Below are positions 17,319-25,152 of a stretch of 64,000 bases of DNA, one piece after another. Each line of letters starts with the position of its first letter. The stretch's first letter is position 1. The notes beneath the pieces were generated by a model. It was not told the DNA's origin, made no database searches, and saw nothing but the letters and a program-made list of their open reading frames with translations. The stretch lies in the NCBI RefSeq assembly GCF_015461835.1, contig NZ_JACOPX010000007.1:186001-250000 (forward strand), given 5' to 3'. The stretch comes from Pseudomonas neuropathica. Its GTDB lineage: Bacteria; Pseudomonadota; Gammaproteobacteria; Pseudomonadales; Pseudomonadaceae. The position numbers and the translations under genes are program-made.

Positions 17319-18290
17319 TTATAACCACCCAGACTTCTTGAAACTCGCCCACAAACTCACACATCCCACCGCAATAAACCCCAGCACACCGAAATAGCCG
17401 TAGTGCCAGCTCAACTCCGGCATGTTCTGAAAATTCATCCCGTAAATCCCCGCCACTGCCGTCGGAAACGCCAGAATCGCCGCCCAGGCAGCAAACTTGC
17501 GTTGCACCACGCTTTGCCGTGATGCCTCTAGCAACACGCCAATCTCGATGGTCTGGCTGGCAATGTCGGCCAAGGTGGTCAGGTCTTCCATTTGCCGCGT
17601 GACGTGAATCTGCACATCACGGAAGTACGGGCGCATGTTCTTATCGATAAACGGGAAACTCAGCTTCTGCAGTTCCTCGCCAATCTCCACCATCGGCGCT
17701 GCGTACCGACGCAGGCGCACGACATCGCGACGCAAGCCATGCAGCTTCTGAATGTCACGCTCATTCAACGCACTGCACAAAACATTGCGCTCAAGTTCAT
17801 CGATCTCGGCATGGATCGCTTCGCCGACCGGCTGATAGTTTTCGATGACAAAATCGAGCAACGCATACAGTACGAAATCTTCCCCGTGCTCCAGCAACAG
17901 CGGACGCGCCTCACAACGTTGGCGGACATGCGCGTAGGACGCCGAGTGGCCATTACGCGCGGTGATGATGTAGCCCTTGCCGGCAAAGATGTGCGTCTCG
18001 ATAAATTGCAGAACGCCGTTCTCGCGGATGGGTGAGTAGGTGACGATAAACAAAGCGTCGCCAAAGGTTTCGAGCTTCGGTCGACTGTGTTTTTCCAGGG
18101 CGTCTTCAATGGCCAGTTCGTGCAGGTTGAACTGACGTTGCAGGTTGGACAGCTCTTGTGCATCCGGCTCTTCCAGGCCGATCCACACGAAGTGGCCGGT
18201 TTTCGCAGCCCAGGCAGCGCCTTCGTCGAGGGTAATATTGGTGACTTTCTTGCCTGCGCTGTACACCGCAGCAGCAACAACTCGACCCAT
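17319..18290 (-). CDS. CorA-family magnesium transporter
   Basis: This 323-residue protein has a long cytoplasmic, mostly helical domain (residues about 1-260) and two C-terminal membrane helices. The first is followed by the ion-selectivity motif GMN at residues 284-286 (IYGMNFQNMPEL). The C-terminal tail is basic (FKKSGWL). CorA forms a pentameric inner-membrane channel for Mg2+, Co2+ or Ni2+. The ATG at 18290 gives MGRVVAAAVYSAGKKV. It is convergent to the amidotransferase gene and divergent in orientation from nothing close upstream. Confidence 0.9.
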   Translation of the reverse strand: MGRVVAAAVYSAGKKVTNITLDEGAAWAAKTGHFVWIGLEEPDAQELSNLQRQFNLHELAIEDALEKHSRPKLETFGDALFIVTYSPIRENGVLQFIETHIFAGKGYIITARNGHSASYAHVRQRCEARPLLLEHGEDFVLYALLDFVIENYQPVGEAIHAEIDELERNVLCSALNERDIQKLHGLRRDVVRLRRYAAPMVEIGEELQKLSFPFIDKNMRPYFRDVQIHVTRQMEDLTTLADIASQTIEIGVLLEASRQSVVQRKFAAWAAILAFPTAVAGIYGMNFQNMPELSWHYGYFGVLGFIAVGCVSLWASFKKSGWL

Positions 18291-18399
18291 GGTGGTGATT
18301 CACTTCTTCTTGGCAGGTGGCAGGGAATTCAAGGCTTCAGCTTAGCCGTGTCGCTGCTTGAGAGTCAGTGAAATCTGTACAGTTCACCGGGCAAAAGAA

Positions 18400-18418
18400 A
18401 ACCCGCACAGGGCGGGTT
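18400..18418 (-). terminator. Leftward terminator of the plsC-like gene
   Basis: On the minus strand AACCCGC CCTGT GCGGGTT is followed by TTCTTTT directly after the acyltransferase stop codon. Confidence 0.7.
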
Positions 18419-18424
18419 GTCTTT

Positions 18425-19147
18425 TCAGGCAGCTTGCAGTTGCCGATCCATCGATTCAATGCACTCGCGCATCTGCTCGCGGCACTGATTGATGAGCATG
18501 GGCATGTCGTCCATGGTCAATCCGGCTGTAGGAATCGCCGGCAACGAGCGTATGAGGATTTTCCCACTGCGCCAGCGATTCAGGCGCATGTGCTTGATGT
18601 AACTGCTGACGCAAACCGGAACGATGGGTACACCGGCAGCAATCGCCATCTGGAACGCACCCTTCTTGAAAGGCAGCAATTCTTCGCCGAGGTTGCGCGT
18701 GCCTTCCGGGAACACCCAGATCGAAGTGTCTTTGTTCTGCAGGGTGTTGGTGGTCGTGAGCATCGATTGGCGCGCCTTGTGCGCATTGCCACGGTCGATC
18801 AAGACATTACCGGCCAGCCAGAACAATTGCCCGAACAGTGGCACCCATTTGAGGCTCTTCTTGCCGATGCACACGGTGCGGCGAGGCACTACGTTGCCGA
18901 ACACGAACAGATCATAATTGGACTGATGGTTGGCGATGATCACGCAGCTGTCGGGTTTGTTCATCAAACCGCTGACGTCGGATTTCACTCTTAAACGCAA
19001 AATACACATCGCCGGCAGCGCGTAGAGACGGGCGCACAGACGGCTGTTGTCCGGATTGAACGGGCGGCAGATGCCGAGAATCACCCCGAGCACGCCGGCG
19101 AGAATAAAGTGCAGGCCCATCAATAACATACGAAACACGAACAGCAT
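18425..19147 (-). CDS. 1-acyl-sn-glycerol-3-phosphate acyltransferase (PlsC family)
   Basis: This 240-residue membrane-associated acyltransferase transfers an acyl chain to lysophosphatidic acid. The catalytic NHxxxxD motif is NHQSNYD at residues 73-79 and the substrate-binding FPEGTR is at 146-151, with a hydrophobic N-terminal anchor (MLLMGLHFILAGVLGVILG). I chose the ATG at 19147 because GGTGGGGCC lies just upstream; an in-frame ATG at 19207 would add a basic extension. A paralogue-specific role cannot be told from sequence. A terminator follows immediately. Confidence 0.88.
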   Translation of the reverse strand: MLFVFRMLLMGLHFILAGVLGVILGICRPFNPDNSRLCARLYALPAMCILRLRVKSDVSGLMNKPDSCVIIANHQSNYDLFVFGNVVPRRTVCIGKKSLKWVPLFGQLFWLAGNVLIDRGNAHKARQSMLTTTNTLQNKDTSIWVFPEGTRNLGEELLPFKKGAFQMAIAAGVPIVPVCVSSYIKHMRLNRWRSGKILIRSLPAIPTAGLTMDDMPMLINQCREQMRECIESMDRQLQAA

Positions 19148-19316
19148 TTTCAGGCCCCACCGGGACAAAAGGTGGCGCAGTGTACGGATGTGCACTGTTT
19201 TCGGCAATTGCCGCTATAGAGTGCGGAGATAGCCGATGTTTAAGCGCATGTTTCAGAATGGAGGGTCAGACCTGTCCTAGAGCGGTCGCGGACTTTTAAA
19301 CCATGCGTGCAAGAAA

Positions 19317-19340
19317 AAGCCCGACACGACGGTCGGGCTT
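19317..19340 (-). terminator. Leftward terminator of the crotonase gene
   Basis: AAGCCCGAC / GTCGGGCTT form a 9-bp stem with TTTTTCTT downstream on the minus strand. Confidence 0.8.
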
Positions 19341-19360
19341 CTTTTGCGCATCAGCCGGGC

Positions 19361-20050
19361 TTAGCCCAGATGCTCCTGATCCTGGATGATCGCGTTATCC
19401 AGAGCTTCCAGCAGTGCTTTACGCACCTTCAACTTGGTGTTCTTGTGCGCGAGCATGTTGATCTTCTTCAACTGACGCGCAGCGGCGAGGGCGGCACCTT
19501 GCAGTTCCTCGGCGGCAACCACCCTGTCGAGGAAACCGGCATCCACGGCGCTTTTTGGATCGAACATCTCGCCGTTGATCACCGAGCGGTGGAATGCCGA
19601 GCGACGCAGGCGATCGCGAGCCAGTTCGATACCCGCGTGGTGCATGGTCATGCCGATCTGCACTTCGTTCAGACCGATGCTGAACGGGCCGTCGACACCG
19701 ATGCGATAATCAGCAGACAACAGAATGAAAGCGCCTTTCGCCACCGCGTGACCTGGGCATGCGACGATCACCGGGAACGGGTGAGAGAGCAGGCGCCGGG
19801 CCAAGGTCGACCCTGCGGTTACCAGCGACACAGCTTCTTTAGGGCCAGCGGTCATGACTTTCAGGTCATAGCCGCCGGACAGAATCCCTGGCTGACCGGT
19901 GATGATCACGATGGCACGATCAGTCACCGCCTGATCCAGCGCCGCGTTGAATGCCGCAATCACGTCCGGAGAAATGGCATTGACCTTGCCGTTGCTCAAG
20001 GTCAGGGTCGCGATACCGTCTTCGAGGTGGTAGGAAATCAACTCACTCAT
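19361..20050 (-). CDS. Crotonase/enoyl-CoA hydratase family protein
   Basis: This 229-residue single-domain crotonase begins MSELISYHLEDGIATLTLSNGKVNAIS. The first oxyanion-hole region reads GILSGGYDLKVM and the second ACPGHAVAKGAFILLSADYRIG. The position of the usual catalytic Glu in the GLPE segment is replaced by GLNEVQIGMTMHH, so the exact reaction is open. It is shorter than typical hydratases of about 257 residues. It stands alone with its own terminator, upstream of the tRNA-Ser promoter. Confidence 0.82.
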   Translation of the reverse strand: MSELISYHLEDGIATLTLSNGKVNAISPDVIAAFNAALDQAVTDRAIVIITGQPGILSGGYDLKVMTAGPKEAVSLVTAGSTLARRLLSHPFPVIVACPGHAVAKGAFILLSADYRIGVDGPFSIGLNEVQIGMTMHHAGIELARDRLRRSAFHRSVINGEMFDPKSAVDAGFLDRVVAAEELQGAALAAARQLKKINMLAHKNTKLKVRKALLEALDNAIIQDQEHLG

Positions 20051-20278
20051 GACGCTATTCCTTGTAAGAAAGATGGGCAGACGTTACCCACCGCCGCAGG
20101 CCAGGTAAAGCGCCATGACTGACCCGCCAGTCACCGTTTCCCGACCCACCCGGCGTGGCTAGGCGTTCTGCTTCTATATAGAAGGGCTGCACCCACCGAA
20201 GATTGGCCGGTTTGCCATGGCCTGCTAGCGGGCAAAACGACTTTTTCTCTTAACCGCATGAAAATTCTGAAAAAAAGT

Positions 20279-20307
20279 TTGCCATCGGAAAAGCTTTCGA
20301 CTACATT
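20279..20307 (+). promoter_or_regulatory. Sigma-70 promoter of tRNA-Ser with GC-rich discriminator
   Basis: TTGCCA at 20279-20284 and TACATT at 20302-20307 are separated by exactly 17 bases and followed by AGCGCGCCTCG. A GC-rich discriminator is typical of stable-RNA promoters under stringent control. The mature tRNA begins about 38 bases downstream. Confidence 0.65.
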
Positions 20308-20345
20308 AGCGCGCCTCGACAGACAGAACATGTTTGAAGAGATAC

Positions 20346-20435
20346 GGTGAAGTGTCCGAGTGGCTTAAGGAGCACGCCTGGAAAGTGTGTATACAGGAAA
20401 CTGTATCGAGAGTTCGAATCTCTCCTTCACCGCCA
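20346..20435 (+). tRNA. tRNA-Ser (anticodon GGA)
   Basis: GGTGAAG at 20346-20352 pairs with CTTCACC at 20425-20431, followed by discriminator G and an encoded CCA. The anticodon GGA lies in GCCTGGAAAGT; the long variable arm GTGTATACAGGAAACTGTATC and the T-loop GTTCGAATC are typical of tRNA-Ser. The 3' part of the gene is the integration site of the following island, and the insertion leaves it intact. Confidence 0.95.
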
Positions 20436-20444
20436 CATTCAGTA
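20413..20444. repeat. Left attachment site (attL) in tRNA-Ser
   Basis: A 32-base segment covering the T-arm, acceptor 3' end, CCA and first downstream bases is repeated exactly at 31410-31441 in the same orientation. Homology continues imperfectly through the following terminator. This marks site-specific integration of the intervening DNA. Confidence 0.88.
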
Positions 20445-20448
20445 AACG

Positions 20449-20484
20449 CAAACCCCTGATTTTCCTAGAGAAAGTCGGGGGTTT
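20449..20484 (+). terminator. Terminator behind tRNA-Ser, left copy
   Basis: AAACCCCTGATTTT ... AAAGTCGGGGGTTT forms a stem with mismatches, followed by GTGGTTTTT. A diverged second copy lies at 31443-31480, so the tRNA keeps a terminator after the insertion. Confidence 0.75.
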
Positions 20485-20513
20485 GTGGTTTTTGGCGTCT
20501 GAAAAAAGGTCAT

Positions 20514-20532
20514 ATGGGACTGAGATGGGACT
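20514..20532 (+). repeat. Tandem ATGGGACTG boxes near attL
   Basis: ATGGGACTGAG at 20514 and ATGGGACTGGC at 20525 are spaced 11 bases. A similar tandem pair with the same spacing lies at 31317 and 31328 near attR. The placement at both island ends, one helical turn apart, suggests integrase arm-type or excisionase sites. Confidence 0.5.
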
Positions 20533-20639
20533 GGCGCGCTATTTTGGTGCAAAAATGGCCGCCGCCGAATGGGTGGCTGACCTTCGCCAGCGATTCGATG
20601 AGCTAGGCTTCTGCGAACCGAACTCCAAGGAAAGCTGCT

Positions 20640-20858
20640 ATGCCAAATAACTCAGATTCCAACATTGCTACTGCAGATGCACTCACGTTACTACTGCACA
20701 ACCAGCATGCGCTTGGTGCGGCGATAGAGGAGGTCACCAAGTGGCTTTCGCGGAATGGCGTAGGGACAGTTGCAGAGAACGCGGTCGGGGCCATGGAAAC
20801 CCTAGATGAAAACGCGAAAGCAATTACAGATGTGATCATGCGACTCCGTCGGCTTTAG
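20640..20858 (+). CDS. Small helical protein of unknown function
   Basis: This 72-residue soluble protein, mostly helical (LLLHNQHALGAAIEEVTKWLSRNGVGTVAENAVGAMETLDENAKAI split over two helices), starts at an ATG preceded by CCAAGGAAAGC. I recall similar orphan small proteins in Pseudomonas islands but no assigned domain. It is the first convincing gene inside the island. Confidence 0.6.
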   Translation: MPNNSDSNIATADALTLLLHNQHALGAAIEEVTKWLSRNGVGTVAENAVGAMETLDENAKAITDVIMRLRRL

Positions 20859-21208
20859 GGAATCGTCTTGATAGGCTGCAATCTGCCAAAAGTGGACCTT
20901 TGCGCTATCTCCGGTATTAGTCGCCATTGACTCCCTTGACGAGTCAGCGGGGCAGGAGCAATTACTAGCGGGTTTGCTTGCGCCTGCCGGCGTACTCGGT
21001 GTCGGCGAAGGTCATCTGATTTATCGGGAAACTCGTGTGACGGGATCGGCGTACTTCAGCCTTTTTCAGACCATCCCCAGGGAGGAATAAGCTTGTAGAT
21101 TGCGAGTCAGGGCGCAGGACGGCTGCGACGTGTTCTAAGAATCGCCTGATTCCCTTTGATATTTTGATTGATTAGCCTGCAATTCAACTTATCGTCAAAC
21201 ATGGTCCA
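20859..21208. other. Island stretch with a possible broken gene
   Basis: About 350 bases have no complete gene. A plus-strand frame is open from 20875 to the TAA at 21088-21090. It would encode a protein-like tail (LLAPAGVLGVGEGHLIYRET and AYFSLFQTIPREE) but has no start codon, so it may be a gene remnant. The stretch just before 21209 is AT-rich (GATATTTTGATTGATT) and probably carries the promoter of the adhesin gene. Confidence 0.4.
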
Positions 21209-22174
21209 ATGAAGCGTTTAAGCCTTAAGAATCCACTACTCACCTTTGCCGCGGTGACGTTACTAGCGCACATGCCAGGCGCCATGGCCAAGTGCGAACT
21301 CAAAACCTCCACTATAGACCTTAACTACGGTGCGAATCTCACCAGTGGTGGTCTAAATATTCCCGCCGATGCGCCCATTGGCACGGTGGTCTACCAAGAA
21401 AGCTTGCAAGCGAGCAGGATGACTTGGCAATGCGACACAAGTTTTATGTACGGCATCATACCAAATCCGGCGCTGGCTACCATAGCCGTGGGTGCCTCGG
21501 TATCAACTTTTCCTATAGGTAAGACAGGGCTCTCCTACCGCATCTGGACAGGTTCCCAAAGTTACTATCTTTACTCTAAGAGTTCGGTCTTTCCAGGTAA
21601 TTATGTTTTTCCAGCGGGGGGGATGCGGCTGGAAATCGTCAAGACAGGCGAGCTGTCTTCGCTAACAAAAATTGCAGCCGGCCACCTAGGGTCTTTGAAA
21701 TTCGATAATTCAGACCTATACATATACAACCTAATCAACCCCATCGTGTTGAATGCCGCCTCATGTAAGACCCCTTCCGTCTCGGTAGCCATGGGCGACG
21801 ATTATCAACTCCACGAATTTCGCGATGCCAACCCAACACCACGGACGGTGCGCTTCAACATCGCCTTGAATCAATGCCAGGCCGGCATCCAAAAGGTCAC
21901 CTACTTGCTCAAGGCCAACACCACCGCCATCGACGCGGAAAAAGGTATCGTTGCGCTCAATGCCGGTTCCACCGCCAAGGGTATCGGTCTTCAATTGATG
22001 AATGACGCCGGCTTGCCTATCGCACTGGATACCATCTACCCGTTCGACGCCTTCACCACCACCGCCACCGACTTCAATATTCCCTTGTCTGCCTCGTATT
22101 ACCGTCTGACGAACGATGAACTCAAGGCTGGCAGCGCCAACACCGAAGTCACCTTCATCGTGAACTACCTGTAA
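21209..22174 (+). CDS. Orphan fimbrial tip adhesin-like protein
   Basis: This 321-residue exported protein has a Sec signal peptide (KNPLLTFAAVTLLAHMPGAMA, cleavage before KCEL). The N-terminal domain (about residues 28-180) has a Cys pair, C29 and C75. The C-terminal pilin-like domain has a second Cys pair (ASCKT, NQCQAG) and ends in the beta-strand NTEVTFIVNYL typical of chaperone-usher subunits. Two-domain layout suggests a tip adhesin. No chaperone, usher or major pilin gene is near, which is unusual; it may use a chaperone-usher system encoded elsewhere. A strong terminator follows. Confidence 0.7.
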   Translation: MKRLSLKNPLLTFAAVTLLAHMPGAMAKCELKTSTIDLNYGANLTSGGLNIPADAPIGTVVYQESLQASRMTWQCDTSFMYGIIPNPALATIAVGASVSTFPIGKTGLSYRIWTGSQSYYLYSKSSVFPGNYVFPAGGMRLEIVKTGELSSLTKIAAGHLGSLKFDNSDLYIYNLINPIVLNAASCKTPSVSVAMGDDYQLHEFRDANPTPRTVRFNIALNQCQAGIQKVTYLLKANTTAIDAEKGIVALNAGSTAKGIGLQLMNDAGLPIALDTIYPFDAFTTTATDFNIPLSASYYRLTNDELKAGSANTEVTFIVNYL

Positions 22175-22542
22175 AACCAAGAACCGTCTGATTCTCCCTG
22201 CTTCTGGCCGCCCCTACAGTCCCGGGACGAGATCGGAAGACGGTGCCCTTGACGTCTCGAGTCAGCTTGTTGAGATGTGCTAGAACGCTGCGCCGATGCG
22301 ATTAAGAGGTTTCGTGCTTTGTGTTGTATGGGCACTTTGAATGACCACTATTGGCCGATAGCGACCATCCATGACTGGTTCATTGAATTCCAGCCTATGT
22401 TCAATCGGCCCCCACACCTGGCTCAGGTGTGGGGGCCTTTTTGTTAGCTACCGTCCGCCGGAACTCCGTGGACTGGATTACCACACCCCCCTATGCTGGT
22501 TGCGCGATTCCCGCTACTCATCCCCGAACAGGAGACCCGCTT
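22175..22542. other. Intergenic stretch ending in a strong terminator
   Basis: About 370 bases hold no gene that I can support. The segment GACCACTATTGGCCGATAGCGACC at 22340-22363 is a motif I recall near gene ends in several Pseudomonas genomes. The terminator at 22407-22444 closes the adhesin transcript, and the next gene starts 98 bases later. Confidence 0.45.
22407..22444 (+). terminator. Strong rho-independent terminator
   Basis: GGCCCCCACACCTG GCT CAGGTGTGGGGGCC forms a 14-bp perfect stem followed by TTTTTGTT. It separates the adhesin gene from the phage-like module. Confidence 0.85.
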
Positions 22543-22836
22543 ATGGCCGCCCCTGGAGCCAATCCAAAACCCGCCACATTCTCGTCTGGCGCACCCCGAG
22601 TGGAGCTGAGTACGGCCGTGCTGCAACACTTTTGGGGAGATCTGTTGGATAACTTGCACCGCGTCGAACATGACGGCGCCGAGATTGAAATCGATACCGC
22701 AACGGCTAAGGGCTTTATCCTGGCCTTGTCTGTGGGGGAGTTGATTACGGATGTGCAACGCGATCTGATGCACGACCTTCTGTCCCAGGCTCGCGAGGCA
22801 GCGCTGCGTCGTACCCGTCGTCATACCAAGGGCTGA
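22543..22836 (+). CDS. Small island protein of unknown function
   Basis: This 97-residue protein begins MAAPGANPKPATFSSG. It has an acidic middle (NLHRVEHDGAEIEID) and a basic C-terminus (LRRTRRHTKG). GGAGACCCGCTT upstream of the ATG at 22543 is the ribosome site and rules out the in-frame ATG at 22429. The next gene starts 4 bases after the stop. No domain is recognised. Confidence 0.6.
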   Translation: MAAPGANPKPATFSSGAPRVELSTAVLQHFWGDLLDNLHRVEHDGAEIEIDTATAKGFILALSVGELITDVQRDLMHDLLSQAREAALRRTRRHTKG

Positions 22837-22840
22837 TGAC

Positions 22841-23092
22841 ATGATCGGCCAGGCCATTCAGTCCGATACTTTGAAAGTCCTGGTCAGCCAGCACGTGATC
22901 CGCGAAGTCGTGGTGGGTCGGGTCAATGCTGATAATGCTAAATGGACCCTATCGGTGCGCCTGGGAAGTCCCACGGCGCGGCTGGTGCCGGTGCGCTCCC
23001 GGCGTGAGTCGCTGCGCACCTGGGCCAGCCTGACGGCGGTGGGACGCTTTGCCGAGAGCATCGGCCTCAGTGGATTCAGTGTTGAGCTGTAA
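22841..23092 (+). CDS. Small basic island protein of unknown function
   Basis: This 83-residue basic protein (MIGQAIQSDTLKVLVSQHVI, with VPVRSRRESLRTWASLTAVGRFAESIGL) could bind nucleic acid, but no known domain is seen. It is 4 bases behind the previous gene, and its 3' end overlaps the convergent integrase by 17 bases. Confidence 0.55.
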   Translation: MIGQAIQSDTLKVLVSQHVIREVVVGRVNADNAKWTLSVRLGSPTARLVPVRSRRESLRTWASLTAVGRFAESIGLSGFSVEL

Positions 23093-24260
23093 CCGGTGAC
23101 AGCTTCAACGCCAGTTGCAGCATACCCACCACATCCGGTCCGTCTTCATTGATCCACGTCCCATAGTGCTGACGGATCATGTTGCCGTTGGTATGGCCCA
23201 TCTGTTCGGCGATCCAGTCGATCGACGCCACCCCGGTGGTCAGCAGTTGACTGGCGTAGGTGTGCCGGCACTGTCCGGGTCCCCGATAGCGAACGCCGGC
23301 GGCGAGCAAATGCGCCTTGAAGAAGCGATCGCGCACCACGAAGTCGTTGGCGTGCGGCAGGCCGCTTTTGGTATTCAGGAACACAAAGTGCAGCTTGTGT
23401 TGCCGCACCGTCTTGTTGTCCCGCTCGACCACCTCCACGGTTTCCGCTTTGCGTTTGCGGGTCAACGCATCGATCTTCTGCAGGGCGTCCCAGGCGGGTG
23501 CCAGCAGGCGCACTCGGCGCGTCGATCGGCGGGTTTTCGTCACCCGGTAGGCGCCGCGTACCTTGGACCGGCGAAAGGTCACCGTGCCTTGCGCCAGGTC
23601 GACATCCTCCCAGGCCAGGGCGATCGTCTCCGACACCCGTGGGCCTGCCCATAACATGAACTGCACCATCAGCAGTTCATGCGTGCGGCTGGTGGGGGTG
23701 TCGAGGATCTGTTTGATTTCCGCGCGGGTGAACGGGTCCGGGGCTTCCGGATCGGGTAGGCGCACCATCAATCCTTCGGTCGGGTCGTGCGCGACCTTCA
23801 TCCGCGTGCGGTACAAGCGAAACACCTGCCGCACATTGCTGATGATGTCGCGGATGGTCTTGTTCTTCAGGGTCTTCGACAGCGTGTCCTGAATCCAGAC
23901 CTGCAGGTCGAGGTGATCGATCTGGTTGATCTGCACCTTGCCCCAGCGTGGCCGCACATGCACTTCGGCCTTGTTGGCGTAACCTCGGTAGCTTGAGGCC
24001 GCGACGCTGTTGGCCTTGATCTTCAACCACAGATCCAAGTAATGACCAAAGGTGTTTTCCACCAGCCTGGGGGAGTTCGGAAAGTGCCGGGCGTAATCGA
24101 AGGTGCCGGTCTGGATCTCGTATTCAATGATGTCGGCCAGGCGCTTGGCCTGGGCCACGGTAGCCGGTGTGTTGCTGCCCGGGACCGTTTCCCGGCACTT
24201 CTCCCCTTTGTATTGAAAATAGATTCTCACGGACTTGCCGCGAGCTTCGACCCCACTCAT
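23076..24260 (-). CDS. Tyrosine site-specific integrase
   Basis: This 394-residue recombinase has an N-terminal arm-binding domain (residues about 1-60, VRIYFQYKGEKCRETVPG, of the type found in phage integrases), a SAM-like core-binding domain (about 70-165) and a catalytic domain. Catalytic residues visible are R208 (GPRVSETIALAW), R332 (CRHTYASQLL), H356 (QMGHTNGN) and the nucleophile Y366 (IRQHYGTW). The box II His three residues before R332 is G, as in several phage integrases. The start is the ATG at 24260; an in-frame ATG at 24401 would add unrelated residues. It lies inside the island, not at its edge, and points toward attL. Confidence 0.88.
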   Translation of the reverse strand: MSGVEARGKSVRIYFQYKGEKCRETVPGSNTPATVAQAKRLADIIEYEIQTGTFDYARHFPNSPRLVENTFGHYLDLWLKIKANSVAASSYRGYANKAEVHVRPRWGKVQINQIDHLDLQVWIQDTLSKTLKNKTIRDIISNVRQVFRLYRTRMKVAHDPTEGLMVRLPDPEAPDPFTRAEIKQILDTPTSRTHELLMVQFMLWAGPRVSETIALAWEDVDLAQGTVTFRRSKVRGAYRVTKTRRSTRRVRLLAPAWDALQKIDALTRKRKAETVEVVERDNKTVRQHKLHFVFLNTKSGLPHANDFVVRDRFFKAHLLAAGVRYRGPGQCRHTYASQLLTTGVASIDWIAEQMGHTNGNMIRQHYGTWINEDGPDVVGMLQLALKLSPVTAQH

Positions 24261-24366
24261 GTAAACCCCTAAAGCTGTACTCGTATTTCGACAGTCTGAC
24301 GATCGGAAACAAAAAGGCCCGTTTCCGGGCCAAGTATCTGCAAGCGCGTCTTCTGGTGGACGCGGC

Positions 24367-24537
24367 TTATGGTTTGGGCTTGTGCCGGCGCAGGTGGGCA
24401 TTCAACAGCTGACGCCGCCGGCTGCAGGTCTGGTGATTGCCCTGGGCGCGCCACTTGCCACACTGGTCGCACACGCTGGTGTGATCCATGTTCCAGGGAA
24501 AGCGGCGCACCGGTGTTGCGGCAGGGTCATTGGTCAT
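24367..24537 (-). CDS. 56-residue zinc-ribbon-like small protein
   Basis: A short gene: ATG at 24537, TAA at 24367. It encodes MTNDPAATPVRRFPWNMDHT, then SVCDQCGKWRAQGN, a further Cys in HQTCSRRR, and a basic tail (HLRRHKPKP). The CxxC pair and the downstream Cys/His suggest a zinc-binding fold and nucleic-acid contact. GGGGAGCG lies about 9-16 bases upstream. It overlaps the end of the next-upstream small membrane gene by 11 bases, supporting co-translation ahead of the integrase. Confidence 0.55.
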   Translation of the reverse strand: MTNDPAATPVRRFPWNMDHTSVCDQCGKWRAQGNHQTCSRRRQLLNAHLRRHKPKP

Positions 24538-24778
24538 GGCGGGACGCTCCCCGAGTGGCCGGGGTGGCCAGCAGTTGGCTGATCACGGCGACATCTGTTT
24601 CGCTCAGGTCGCCCAGGGTGCTGGCCATCTGGCTGAGGCTTTCCAGGCGCGTTCGAGCTTCAGGGGTTTTATGCACCAGGTAGCCGATGACGGCAGCACC
24701 GATGATCGCGGTCGCCACCAGGTGCCGCGCCGGTGTGGTAGCCTGCGTGCCGCTGCTGTTTAGGTTCTGTGCTTGCAT
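24527..24778 (-). CDS. Small membrane protein of the island
   Basis: This 83-residue protein begins MQAQNLNSSGTQATTPAR. It has one hydrophobic segment (HLVATAIIGAAVIGYLVH, about residues 19-36) and a helical cytoplasmic-looking tail. AAGAGGGC precedes the ATG. No homologous domain is recognised. It is in the leftward gene string ending with the integrase. Confidence 0.55.
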   Translation of the reverse strand: MQAQNLNSSGTQATTPARHLVATAIIGAAVIGYLVHKTPEARTRLESLSQMASTLGDLSETDVAVISQLLATPATRGASRHDQ

Positions 24779-24844
24779 GGTATAGCCCTCTTTAGCGGTC
24801 AGGTGTCGGGGAGCTGCAACTCCTCGGCACTGTTTCTTATCAGG

Positions 24845-25138
24845 TCATTCCCAACGAGCTAGGTAAATCACCAGATCGTCAAAACTGGGGTCGTGTTCGA
24901 CACATGATCGCCACTCCAGCACCTGCTGAATCTGCGTACGTGTGCAGAAATCCACCAGAATTTCTCGCTGCCCATCAACGGCCTGAGCTTCCAAGACGTC
25001 CATGAGGCCGTACTCCCCGAAGATCGCTGCGTTAATAAATGCTGGGATTTTTCCTCCCGCGATCGACTCCTTGTAAATCTCCTGCAACTTGTAAGTACCG
25101 ATATTGCCGGCACTGCCCATAAACACTTGGATCTGCAT
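24845..25138 (-). CDS. Island protein of unknown function
   Basis: This 97-residue acidic protein begins MQIQVFMGSAGNIGTYKLQEIY and ends LEWRSCVEHDPSFDDLVIYLARWE. AAGGAGAGCGACACCG precedes the ATG at 25138, a strong ribosome site, so an in-frame ATG at 25174 is not needed. It lies 14 bases after the primase/helicase fragment on the same strand. No function can be assigned. Confidence 0.6.
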   Translation of the reverse strand: MQIQVFMGSAGNIGTYKLQEIYKESIAGGKIPAFINAAIFGEYGLMDVLEAQAVDGQREILVDFCTRTQIQQVLEWRSCVEHDPSFDDLVIYLARWE

Positions 25139-25152
25139 CGGTGTCGCTCTCC

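Noticed and set aside
20525..20650. Short frame starting at an ATGGGACTG box (MGLARYFGAK...)
   Set aside because: The start falls in a repeat box, has no ribosome site, and the downstream 72-residue gene overlaps its end with a better site.
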